A DNA stretch of 49,815 nucleotides, taken from positions 1 to 49,815 of the forward strand of contig SUZO01000020.1 of the NCBI GenBank assembly GCA_015059805.1. The letters run 5' to 3'. Position 1 is the first letter of the stretch. Every line of letters begins with the position of its first letter. This document shows positions 8,741 through 16,829 of the stretch, piece by piece. The notes under the pieces are model-generated. The model was not told where the DNA came from. It saw nothing but the letters and a program-made list of their open reading frames with translations, and ran no database searches. The position numbers and the translations under genes are program-made. The stretch is from Rikenellaceae bacterium (lineage in GTDB: Bacteria > Bacteroidota > Bacteroidia > Bacteroidales > Rikenellaceae).

Positions 8741-10513
8741 ATGAAGAAGTTTATTACATCTATTCTTGTTGCAGTAGCTGCATTTACAGCTTGCTCGCAG
8801 AGTGAGGACATCACTATCAATAATTCGGAGGGTAAGGTTGTTTTTTCTGCAACTGCTGACGCTCCACAGTCACGTAGCGTGCTTGTAGAGGAGGCCGGAA
8901 AGTACCACGCAGAGTGGGTAGCAGGCGACTACCTCGAGCTCTATGAGATTACCGTTACCGACGGAACAAGCAAGAAGGGAAATAACCCTAACACAACCCT
9001 TACAGAGGGTGGTAAGAGTGTGAAAGTTCAGTTTGACCTTGAGGCAAAGACAGCCGACTCTTACATCTATGTTCTTTCACACAACAACGCCTCTATGAAT
9101 GGCGCGGGAACATATTTGGCATTTACTCTGCCAAGCGCTCAGGCTCCTACTGCAATGAATACTTACGACCCACTTGCAGACCTTATTCTGTCAAAGGGCG
9201 TTGAACTTGCAGCACAGCCTACAGAGACTGTTAATTTTGAGATGGCACGCGTAACAGCGCTTGCAAAGGTTACTATCAAGAACCTTGCACTCGCTGCTGA
9301 TGATGCTGTAAAGAGTGTAATCTTCTCTTGTGATAAGCCTATCGCAGGTAAGATTACCAAGATGATGATTTCTGACCTTGTGGCGGGCAACTATCCACTT
9401 GCTCAGTCAGCAGTTGATACTCCGGCTACAGCTGTTAGCGTAACACTTCCGGAGGCTCAGACCGCAGACTTTAGCTACTATATGTCTGTATGGCCAACCA
9501 CTCTTGATGCAGGCTCAAAGTGTACTGTTACTATCCATACTACAAAAGAGGCTGTTTACTCTAAGGAGATTACTCTGCCAAAGGTTATGGAGCTTGTTTC
9601 AGGCGAGATTACAGCCTTTACCGTAAATATGGCAGGTATTGGTGAGGATGCACCGGTAGAGATGCCTGATTATGTAACCGTTGCAGGTATCAAGTGGGCA
9701 ATGGGTAACCTTGAGTATGAGCTTAATGGAACTACCGATGAGGGCTTTGCTACAGGTTGGCGTATTGCACCAAGTCAGGAGCACCACTTCAATATGGGTA
9801 CAACTGGCGATTTGACAGGTTTGACTGATTATAACAAAGTTGCGCTCTTTAACTATGGAGGTATTGGCGATGATGGTTCTCACTCTTTCTATGCAAGTGG
9901 GTATGCTTCAGCAACTCCAGATACATATCAGTATGCGTTGCATCTTGCATCGGATGGTGCGGTAACAGATATTAGCGGTAAAATGTTTACCGATGCTACT
10001 TGTGCTACAGCTACTACAGACTTTGCTGCAGCAAAGTATGGCGATATTGCTTATTGGGCATCTAAGGGTCAGTATCGTATGCCAACTACAGCAGAGTTTG
10101 ATAAACTCTATACAGAAGCTTGTTACGCAAATGCTACATATAATGATGGTGTGTATACAATCAAAGGAACATATTTCTACAATCCAGCTGAGGGAGAGAC
10201 TGCCGGCGCTGTAGCGGAAACAAAGAGCTTGAGTCCTGAGGACCTTGCTGTTGGACTGTTCTTACCTTGGTCAGGTCGTGGTTACGATAACGCTGATTAT
10301 AAGATTTATGGTGTAGATTCTAATGGTGTGTATCGTACATCAACTGTAAATTCAAACTCTAAGGGTGATGGTCTGTTGGGTTATGGCGGTATTTATCGTG
10401 TTAATAGTGGTGATAGAGATTACTATAACAAAACGATAAGAACAAAAGATCCTAAGACTTACGCTTACGGAGTTTGTGCTCGTTACGCTATTCGTCCTAT
10501 TTACGTAAAGTAA
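8741..10513 (+). CDS. Surface lipoprotein: fimbrillin-like N-terminus plus one FISUMP/lectin-like module
   Basis: A 590-residue lipoprotein. The start was placed at MKKFITSILV because it gives a normal lipoprotein signal (Cys18 after AAFTA); an upstream in-frame extension does not. Residues about 30-310 look fimbrillin-like (DAPQSRSV, AEWVAGDYLELYE). Residues about 315-590 are a module paralogous to the two in the upstream lipoprotein: VTVAGIKWAMGNLEYE, FNYGGIG, SGKMFTD, YRMPTTAEF, GLFLPWSGRGYD, YRTSTVN, RYAIRPIYVK. The two proteins share architecture and probably ligand type. The next gene starts one base after the stop. Confidence 0.75.
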   Translation: MKKFITSILVAVAAFTACSQSEDITINNSEGKVVFSATADAPQSRSVLVEEAGKYHAEWVAGDYLELYEITVTDGTSKKGNNPNTTLTEGGKSVKVQFDLEAKTADSYIYVLSHNNASMNGAGTYLAFTLPSAQAPTAMNTYDPLADLILSKGVELAAQPTETVNFEMARVTALAKVTIKNLALAADDAVKSVIFSCDKPIAGKITKMMISDLVAGNYPLAQSAVDTPATAVSVTLPEAQTADFSYYMSVWPTTLDAGSKCTVTIHTTKEAVYSKEITLPKVMELVSGEITAFTVNMAGIGEDAPVEMPDYVTVAGIKWAMGNLEYELNGTTDEGFATGWRIAPSQEHHFNMGTTGDLTGLTDYNKVALFNYGGIGDDGSHSFYASGYASATPDTYQYALHLASDGAVTDISGKMFTDATCATATTDFAAAKYGDIAYWASKGQYRMPTTAEFDKLYTEACYANATYNDGVYTIKGTYFYNPAEGETAGAVAETKSLSPEDLAVGLFLPWSGRGYDNADYKIYGVDSNGVYRTSTVNSNSKGDGLLGYGGIYRVNSGDRDYYNKTIRTKDPKTYAYGVCARYAIRPIYVK

Positions 10514-10514
10514 A

Positions 10515-11732
10515 ATGAAGAGAAGTTTAATTTTTATTCTGTCATTGTGTCTGGCGGTGGTTGTTTTCACCGCCGGCAACAACGGCAAGGGGGCACAAAG
10601 GGCACAAAAGGGGGCAACTCTGCCGGCGTGGAGTGAGGGTTATCTTGACATTCACACCATAAGCACTGGCAGGGGCGAGTGTCTATTTTTCATCTTGCCT
10701 GATGGCACGACTATGGTAGTGGATGCAGGCGAATTTAGCCGCGAGGGCAAGAAGCACAAGAATGTACTTCAGCGTCCAAATGCTCAAACACGCCCAACAA
10801 AGGTATTTGCAGACTACATTCGCCACTTTATGCCTAAAAATAGGGATGCGATAGACTACTTTAACCTCTCGCACTTCCACATGGACCACATGGGAAACCT
10901 TGAGAAGGAGTATGAGCACTTTGCTGAGGGGAATTATACCCTTACAGGTGTTATGGCGCTCTATCATCACGTCCCATTTCTTGAGATTAACGACCGCGCA
11001 TACGGGGCTTATGACTCGCTGAAGGTCAAGGCTATGAGTGTAGGGGGTACTGAGCATTACAAGCGATTTATAGAGTACAACAAGGCTAAAAATGGTCTTA
11101 AGGCTACCCGTTTTGAGCTTGGTGCGGTAAATCAGTTTGCCCTAAAGTACAACGCCAAGGCATATCCCAACTTTAGAATTGACAATATCTGCTCAAACGG
11201 TTATGTTTGGTTAGATGGCAAGGCTAAGGATGTATATGCAGGTAAGCGCGACAATCTTCGTGAGAATGCAGCTTCGTGTGGCTTTGTAGTTCGTTATGGG
11301 GAGTTTGACTTCCTTACGGCGGGCGACATTGGCGACTACCACGACCTTGAGTATTATGTCAGCTTGGCGGCTGGTGATGTTGATGCGGTAAAGGCTCACC
11401 ACCACCTCTCTCCGCACTCTATGTCGCGCAAGGCTATGGAGCCTCTGAAGGCTGAGAATATGGTTGTAACGAGCTTCTATGTTCGTGAAATTCAGCCTGA
11501 TAAGAGCAAGTTTGGCTATCTTAATGAGCTTGGATGCAACATCTTCTGCACAAGTGTTGGCGAGAGCCTTCTTGAGCAATATCCTACGGAATATGCTGCA
11601 TGCAAAGCTACAAGTGGACATATTGTTATCCGCGTAGCTCCAAAGGGCAAGAAGTACTGGATTTATACCCTTGATGACAGCAACTCTGAGTACCGTGTAA
11701 AAGATATTCACGGTCCATATAAATGTAAATAA
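10515..11732 (+). CDS. Exported metallo-beta-lactamase-fold hydrolase, paralog 1
   Basis: A 405-residue protein with a signal peptide but no lipobox cysteine, so probably periplasmic or secreted. The MBL metal-site motifs are present: D70 in MVVDAGE, H120-x-H122-x-D124-H125 in SHFHMDHMG, D271 in TAGDIGD, and the H295-H297/H301 cluster in KAHHHLSPHS. The start of the domain (LDIHTISTGRGECLFFILPDG) resembles the MBL domain of ComEC/Rec2 (COG2333), which suggests phosphodiester or nucleic-acid chemistry, though phospholipid-type esterases share the fold. The C-terminus (TLDDSN, IHGPY) is shared with the next two genes. It is adjacent to the preceding lipoprotein gene, so it belongs to the SusC/D operon. 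Confidence 0.8.
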   Translation: MKRSLIFILSLCLAVVVFTAGNNGKGAQRAQKGATLPAWSEGYLDIHTISTGRGECLFFILPDGTTMVVDAGEFSREGKKHKNVLQRPNAQTRPTKVFADYIRHFMPKNRDAIDYFNLSHFHMDHMGNLEKEYEHFAEGNYTLTGVMALYHHVPFLEINDRAYGAYDSLKVKAMSVGGTEHYKRFIEYNKAKNGLKATRFELGAVNQFALKYNAKAYPNFRIDNICSNGYVWLDGKAKDVYAGKRDNLRENAASCGFVVRYGEFDFLTAGDIGDYHDLEYYVSLAAGDVDAVKAHHHLSPHSMSRKAMEPLKAENMVVTSFYVREIQPDKSKFGYLNELGCNIFCTSVGESLLEQYPTEYAACKATSGHIVIRVAPKGKKYWIYTLDDSNSEYRVKDIHGPYKCK

Positions 11733-11741
11733 TCTATAACA

Positions 11742-13049
11742 ATGAATAGAACTCTTCTCTATTGGGTAACTACCCTACTCACTTTTCTGTTGCTCTCCTG
11801 TGGGGGTGGCGAAGTAAAGATGCCGTGGGAGGATGACCTTGGCAAGGGCGAGCAGGAGCAGCAGAAACCTGAACCTGAGCCAGAGCCTACGCCCGACCCA
11901 ACGCCTGACCCAACGCCTGATAACGCTGTGGGTCACCCACTTACTGCGTGGAGCGAGGGCGAGCTGGATATTCACACAATAAGCACTGGTCGTGGTGAGT
12001 GTCTATTTTTTATCCTACCCGACGGCACGACTATGGTTGTAGATGCGGGTGAGTTTAGCCGCGAAGGGGAGCATAAGAATGTTCTTCAGCGACCAAATGC
12101 AGTGACACGCCCAACGAAGGTCTATGGCGATTATATCAAGCACTTTATGCCAAAGGGCAGAAATGCGATAGATTACATGCACATCTCGCACTTCCACATG
12201 GACCACATGGGTAACCTTGAGAAGGAGTACACAAAGGACGAGAGCGGAACATACACCCTTGCGGGCGTGACGGCTCTCTACCACCACATTCCATTCCTTG
12301 AGGTTAATGACCGCGCATACGGCAACTACGACGGACTGAAGGTGAACAGCATGAGCGAGGCAGCGCTTGCCAACTATCGCAAATTTACAGATTACCACGT
12401 CAAAAATAGTGGTCTGAAGGCTTCGCAGTTCAAGGTGGGTGCAGTAAATCAGTTTGCAATGAAGTACAACGCGGCGGCATATCCTAACTTCCGCATTGAG
12501 AATGTCTGTGCAAACTGCTCTCTATGGCAGAATGGTAAGTCGGTAGACATCTATGCACAGAAGGGTGCTGCAAAGGCTGAAAATGCCGCTTCGTGCGGCT
12601 TTGTTATCCGCTATGGAGAGTTTGACTTCCACACTGCGGGCGACATTGGCGACTACTACGACTATGAGTATGCCGTTGCAAGCGTGGTAGGTCAGGTGGA
12701 GGCGACAAAGGCGCATCATCACCTCTCTCCGCACTCAAACTGCAAGAAGGCTATGGATGTTCTCAAGCCAAAAGTTCTCGTTGCAACAAGCTTCTATGTG
12801 CGTGAGATTCAGCCTGATAAGAGTAAGTTTGGGTACATTACAGAGGGCGGTTGCCACATCTACTGCACAAGCGTGGGTGAGAGTCTTCTTGAGCAGTATC
12901 CGCTGGACTATATCAAGTGTAACGCCACAAGTGGACACATCGTCATTCGCGTAGCCAAGGGAGGTGAGAGCTTTATGGTCTACACCCTTGATGATAGCAA
13001 CAGCAGTTACACAGTAAAACGAATTGATGGACCATATAAAAATTATTAG
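11742..13049 (+). CDS. MBL-fold surface lipoprotein hydrolase, paralog 2
   Basis: A 435-residue lipoprotein (Cys20, then GGGEVKMPWEDD) with a Pro-Asp-Thr-Glu linker (about 38-63) and an MBL domain very close to paralog 1. It keeps SHFHMDHMG, LYHHIPFLE, TAGDIGD and KAHHHLSPHS. All putative metal ligands are present, so it should be active. The linker suggests display away from the membrane. It begins nine bases after paralog 1, and the close protein and DNA similarity points to tandem duplication. Confidence 0.8.
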   Translation: MNRTLLYWVTTLLTFLLLSCGGGEVKMPWEDDLGKGEQEQQKPEPEPEPTPDPTPDPTPDNAVGHPLTAWSEGELDIHTISTGRGECLFFILPDGTTMVVDAGEFSREGEHKNVLQRPNAVTRPTKVYGDYIKHFMPKGRNAIDYMHISHFHMDHMGNLEKEYTKDESGTYTLAGVTALYHHIPFLEVNDRAYGNYDGLKVNSMSEAALANYRKFTDYHVKNSGLKASQFKVGAVNQFAMKYNAAAYPNFRIENVCANCSLWQNGKSVDIYAQKGAAKAENAASCGFVIRYGEFDFHTAGDIGDYYDYEYAVASVVGQVEATKAHHHLSPHSNCKKAMDVLKPKVLVATSFYVREIQPDKSKFGYITEGGCHIYCTSVGESLLEQYPLDYIKCNATSGHIVIRVAKGGESFMVYTLDDSNSSYTVKRIDGPYKNY

Positions 13050-13055
13050 TACGAT

Positions 13056-14369
13056 ATGAAAAGATTTCTTTGGTTAGTGCCACTGGCTGCAATGATTGCT
13101 GTAGGCTGTGGCGGAGGTAGTAGCAGCATGCCGTGGGAGGATGAACTCGGCGGCGGAAATAACGGCGGCGGAACAAACCCTGATGACAATCAAGGGCAGC
13201 AGCAGGAGCTTATCGGTAAGACTCTACCTGCATGGAGCGAGGGCTGCTTAGATATTCACTTAATCAACACTGGTCGTGGAGAGTGTAACTTCTACATTCT
13301 GCCAGATGGAACAACACTGCTCATTGATGCAGGTGAGTTACCACTGACCTACGGTGATGGACCATGTCCACAGCGCCCAAGTAGCGTAATTCGCCCATAC
13401 GAGACCTATGCTCGCTACATTAAGCACTTTATGCCTCAGGGCAAGAGTGCTATTGACTACTGCGCGCCTTCACACTTCCACATTGACCACATCGGAACTC
13501 CTAAGGCAGCTACAGAGACAGCACCTGCAGAGGCAGGAGGCTATCGCAAGTCTGGTCTGCTGGCGCTCTATGACTTAGTGCCTTATGTTCATGTTATTGA
13601 CAACGCCTACCCAGGCTATAAGGAGGATGATGTAACTCCAGCATTAGACGGCGAGCTTGCTCAGGACTGGGGTAAGTTTGTCACTTGGGGTGTTCAGGCT
13701 GGCAAGTTCACTGGCGCACGCTTCACTCCTGGCACAGAGCAGATTGTTTTGCTCAACAATAAGGATGCTTATAGTAATTTCAGAGTGTTCAACATCTGCG
13801 CAAACGGCTTCGTGTGGATGAAGGATGCTCAGGGTAAAGGCTATGTTGGCGGTTCAAAGTCGGACAAGGGTAACCCATCTTGCTGCGGCATACATATCAC
13901 CTATGGAAAGTTTGACCACGTGGCTTGCGGTGACCTAACAAGTACATCACAGAACCTGTTTGCTAACTACTACCGCGACTTTATCGGCAACGGTAAGTTG
14001 GACTCATTCAAGACCCACCACCACTTTGGTGCAAATAGCTGGGGCTCAAAGATGCGTGAGTATGGATTTAACCCTCGCGTAGTGCTCAACCACAGCATGT
14101 ACAAGGGTCAGCCAAATCCTGAGATGCTTGACAATATCTTCAACCAGAAGAACAACTTCCCATTCTGGGTAAAGGACTTCTTTACAACTAACGGACACTC
14201 TGAGGCGGTGGCTCAATATGCAGAACTATACAACAAACTGGCGGGCTATAACGGTCATATCGTTCTGCGTGTAGATAAGGGCGGCGATAAGTTCTATGTA
14301 TATATGCTCGACGACAGTAACTTTGAGTATAAAGTAAAGTCAATCCACGGTCCGTACAGTTCAAAATAA
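13056..14369 (+). CDS. MBL-fold surface lipoprotein, diverged paralog 3
   Basis: A 437-residue lipoprotein (Cys18, then GGGSSSMPWEDE, almost the same post-cysteine motif as paralog 2) with a Gly/Asn/Gln-rich linker. The HxHxDH motif is kept (SHFHIDHIG), as are a GD motif (ACGDLTS) and a KTHHHFGAN cluster. The LYHH motif of the other two is LYDL here, and GDIGD is GDLTS. It shares the IHGPY end. Divergence round the active site suggests a different substrate or altered activity. It is the last gene of the operon, six bases after paralog 2, and is followed by a terminator. Confidence 0.8.
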   Translation: MKRFLWLVPLAAMIAVGCGGGSSSMPWEDELGGGNNGGGTNPDDNQGQQQELIGKTLPAWSEGCLDIHLINTGRGECNFYILPDGTTLLIDAGELPLTYGDGPCPQRPSSVIRPYETYARYIKHFMPQGKSAIDYCAPSHFHIDHIGTPKAATETAPAEAGGYRKSGLLALYDLVPYVHVIDNAYPGYKEDDVTPALDGELAQDWGKFVTWGVQAGKFTGARFTPGTEQIVLLNNKDAYSNFRVFNICANGFVWMKDAQGKGYVGGSKSDKGNPSCCGIHITYGKFDHVACGDLTSTSQNLFANYYRDFIGNGKLDSFKTHHHFGANSWGSKMREYGFNPRVVLNHSMYKGQPNPEMLDNIFNQKNNFPFWVKDFFTTNGHSEAVAQYAELYNKLAGYNGHIVLRVDKGGDKFYVYMLDDSNFEYKVKSIHGPYSSK

Positions 14370-14372
14370 ACA

Positions 14373-14406
14373 ATAGCAGTGCAAGTCGCACTGCTATTTG
14401 TTTATT
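14373..14406 (+). terminator. Terminator of the SusC/D-MBL operon
   Basis: An 11-bp perfect stem (14373-14383 with 14389-14399) is followed by T-rich sequence, directly after the stop of the third MBL gene. Confidence 0.85.
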
Positions 14407-14504
14407 AGCTATTGGCTCGCCTTTGGCGACCCTTCACCGCTCCGCCTCGGCAAAGCCTGCAAGCAGTCTCTGCTCTCGGCTTAATCGCGGCGTTAGCTAT
14501 TGAA

Positions 14505-14570
14505 GTGTAACAATGTAACACTGTAACAGGGGTGTGTATAGCTGTTACAGGATGTTACATCGTGTTACAC
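14505..14570. repeat. Imperfect inverted repeat built of GTAAC units
   Basis: Three GTAAC(A) units at 14505-14529 face three GTTAC units at 14542-14570, forming an imperfect stem of about 25 bp. It lies between two convergent operons, in a 230-base gene-free stretch. That stretch also holds a TCGCC/GGCGA hairpin and direct GCTAA repeats (about 14600-14636). It may be a bidirectional terminator or a dispersed repeat. Confidence 0.6.
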
Positions 14571-14636
14571 TCTGCTTTTTCTATTTGTCAAAGCAGGCAA
14601 GCTAACAGCTAATGGCTAATGGCTAACAGCTAAAGG

Positions 14637-15677
14637 CTATATCAACTGTATTCCGTGCTGCAGGCACTGCTCTCTCATATCATCTGGCCAGATGCTGGAC
14701 TGGGTTTCGCCCACGTGTGCCTTATGGAGCAGAATCATACAGAGGCGTGACTGACCGATACCGCCGCCGATAGTTTGTGGAAGTGTTCCCTCAAGCAGTC
14801 TACGGTGAAAGTAGAGTGACTTGCGCTGCTGTTGGTCTGAGAGTTCAAGCTGGCGATTAAGAGCCGTACTATCTACGCGGATACCCATAGAGGATAGCTC
14901 TACAGAGCGCTCAAGGGTTGGATACCAAATAAGCAAATCGCCATTTAGACCTGGGAAGGTGCTATCTGCAGCCACTGTAGTGTAGTCGTCGTAGTCGGGT
15001 GCGCGGTTATCGTGAGGCTCTGAGTTGGTAAGACGACCGCCTATGCCGATAATAAATACTGCACCATACTCTCGGCAAATAGCATCTTCGCGCTCTTTAG
15101 GTGTAAGGTTTGGGTAGCGGTCAAGAAGCTCCTGAGCGTGGATAAAGGTGACCTTTTCGGGCAGGAAAGGCTCTATCTGGGGATATGTTTCGCAGATGTA
15201 GAACTCTGTTCTAAGAATCGTGTTATAGATGCGTGTAACGGTATGCTTAAGATACTCTACAGTGCGCTGTGAGCTATCCATAACACGTTCCCAATCCCAC
15301 TGGTCTACATAGAGGGAGTGGAGATTATCCAGCTCCTCATCTGCGCGAATAGCGTTCATATCGGTAACAATGCCATATCCACTTCTAACGCCATACTCGG
15401 CAAGGGTCACACGCTTCCACTTAGCAAGGGAGTGCACAACCTCAGCCTCGGCATCGCCCATATCGCGTATTGGGAAGGTTACAGCTCGCTCAGCACCGCT
15501 CAAGTCGTCATTCATACCCAGACCTTTAAGGACAAACAGGGGTGCTGTGACGCGGCGCAGGCGTAGCTCTGTGGAGATACTGCTCAGGAAGAAGTCCTTA
15601 ATCTGCTTAATGGCTATCTCGGTCTGCTGAAGCGAGAGCAGTGGCTTATAGTGTTTAGGTATAATCAGTCTACTCAT
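14637..15677 (-). CDS. asnA: Aspartate--ammonia ligase
   Basis: A 346-residue enzyme that makes asparagine from aspartate, ammonia and ATP; cytoplasmic. The family is the class II aminoacyl-tRNA-synthetase-like AsnA (E. coli protein about 330 residues). Recognisable stretches are RRVTAPLF, FPIRDMGDAEAEVVHSLAKW, VDQWDWE, FIIGIGG and the C-terminal ATP-site GGGIGQSR. The start was set at MSRLIIPKHY, one base after the stop of the epimerase gene; the longer in-frame version would overlap that gene and adds nothing family-like. It is the last gene of a four-gene operon. Confidence 0.95.
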   Translation of the reverse strand: MSRLIIPKHYKPLLSLQQTEIAIKQIKDFFLSSISTELRLRRVTAPLFVLKGLGMNDDLSGAERAVTFPIRDMGDAEAEVVHSLAKWKRVTLAEYGVRSGYGIVTDMNAIRADEELDNLHSLYVDQWDWERVMDSSQRTVEYLKHTVTRIYNTILRTEFYICETYPQIEPFLPEKVTFIHAQELLDRYPNLTPKEREDAICREYGAVFIIGIGGRLTNSEPHDNRAPDYDDYTTVAADSTFPGLNGDLLIWYPTLERSVELSSMGIRVDSTALNRQLELSDQQQRKSLYFHRRLLEGTLPQTIGGGIGQSRLCMILLHKAHVGETQSSIWPDDMREQCLQHGIQLI

Positions 15678-15678
15678 A

Positions 15679-16806
15679 CTACTTTGTATAGAATCTATAT
15701 ATGCAAGTGTGGCGATACTGCTCCTCTGGGCGGAGAACAACACTTGGGAAGTTGTCGTGATTTGGAGCATCTGGGTAGCGCTGCGACTCAAAGACTACGC
15801 TCTCACGGAAGGCGAGTGGCTTGCCGTACTTGCCCGTATAGCTACCATCAAAGAAGTTACCGCTATAGAACTGCAGGGCTATCTGGTCTGTCAGCAGATC
15901 CATAGCTCGACCCGATTGCGGCTCATAGAGGCTCAGCACCTTTACAACCTCGCCGTTATCCTCGCGGTTAAGCACCCAGTTCATATCGTATCCACGACCT
16001 GCAGCGAGCTGCTCATCGTCGCTGTCAATCATGTCGCCAATAGCGTGTGGCGTACGAAAATCGTATGCAGTACCCTCCACAGGGCGAATCTCACCCGTAG
16101 GGATAAGGTTGCTGTCAGTTGGGGTGATACTGTCGGCATCAATCTGTAGGATGTGGTCGGTAATCGTTCCACCAGCCTCGCCCTTGAGGTTGAAAAATGA
16201 GTGGTGCGAGAGGTTTACGACCGTTGTCTTATCGGTCGTGGCGCTATAGTCCACGCGAAACTCATTCTCTGGGGTCAGGGTGTAGGTCATTGTGATGTCA
16301 AGGTTACCTGGGAAGCCATCCTGACCATCGGGGGCGATGTAGTGGAGTACTATAGCGTTCTCACTCTGCGAAACTACATCCCACACGACCATATCAAGAC
16401 CCTTGTCGCCACCATGCAGGGTCTGACCGTTGTTATTCTTGGGGGTGGTGTACTCTACCCCCTCAAGGGTGAACTTACCCGCGCCGATACGGTTAGCCAC
16501 CCTGCCGACAACAGAGCCGAGGAAACGCTCGCCCGTATTATTTATATATCGGTCTATGTTCTCATATCCCAGTACAATATCCGCCATATTACCCTCGCGG
16601 TCAGGCGCCCAGAGAGATACTACACGCGCACCGAATGTTGTCACCTGCATCGTCAGAGTGCCGTTAGTAAGGGTATAAAGTTCTGTGGTCTTGCCATCTA
16701 CAGTTGCGCGGAAATCCTCCGCCTTCATCAGCTCAAGGCTCTGTTTTTGGTTGCAGCAACAGCTCGTTATCAGAAGCAGTGTTGCAAAAATGGTTGTTAT
16801 TCTCAT
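15679..16806 (-). CDS. galM: Aldose 1-epimerase (mutarotase), predicted lipoprotein
   Basis: A 375-residue protein that interconverts alpha and beta anomers of sugars. Catalytic features are H131 in GQTLHGG, the HHSFFNL histidine (201/202; NHSYFNL in most members), ALQFYSGNFFDG, and a late glutamate in VFESQRYPDAP. The N-terminus carries a lipoprotein signal with three cysteines from Cys16 (ITSCCC), so it likely acts at the periplasmic face. It is the third gene of the minus-strand operon, 23 bases after the membrane protein. Confidence 0.9.
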   Translation of the reverse strand: MRITTIFATLLLITSCCCNQKQSLELMKAEDFRATVDGKTTELYTLTNGTLTMQVTTFGARVVSLWAPDREGNMADIVLGYENIDRYINNTGERFLGSVVGRVANRIGAGKFTLEGVEYTTPKNNNGQTLHGGDKGLDMVVWDVVSQSENAIVLHYIAPDGQDGFPGNLDITMTYTLTPENEFRVDYSATTDKTTVVNLSHHSFFNLKGEAGGTITDHILQIDADSITPTDSNLIPTGEIRPVEGTAYDFRTPHAIGDMIDSDDEQLAAGRGYDMNWVLNREDNGEVVKVLSLYEPQSGRAMDLLTDQIALQFYSGNFFDGSYTGKYGKPLAFRESVVFESQRYPDAPNHDNFPSVVLRPEEQYRHTCIYRFYTK

Positions 16807-16829
16807 AATGTTATATATTTAATTATCAA

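Noticed and set aside
11742..14369. Recent gene-conversion or assembly duplication as the cause of the tandem MBL genes
   Set aside because: The three genes differ in signal peptide type, linker and many residues throughout, so they are true diverged paralogs and not an assembly artefact.
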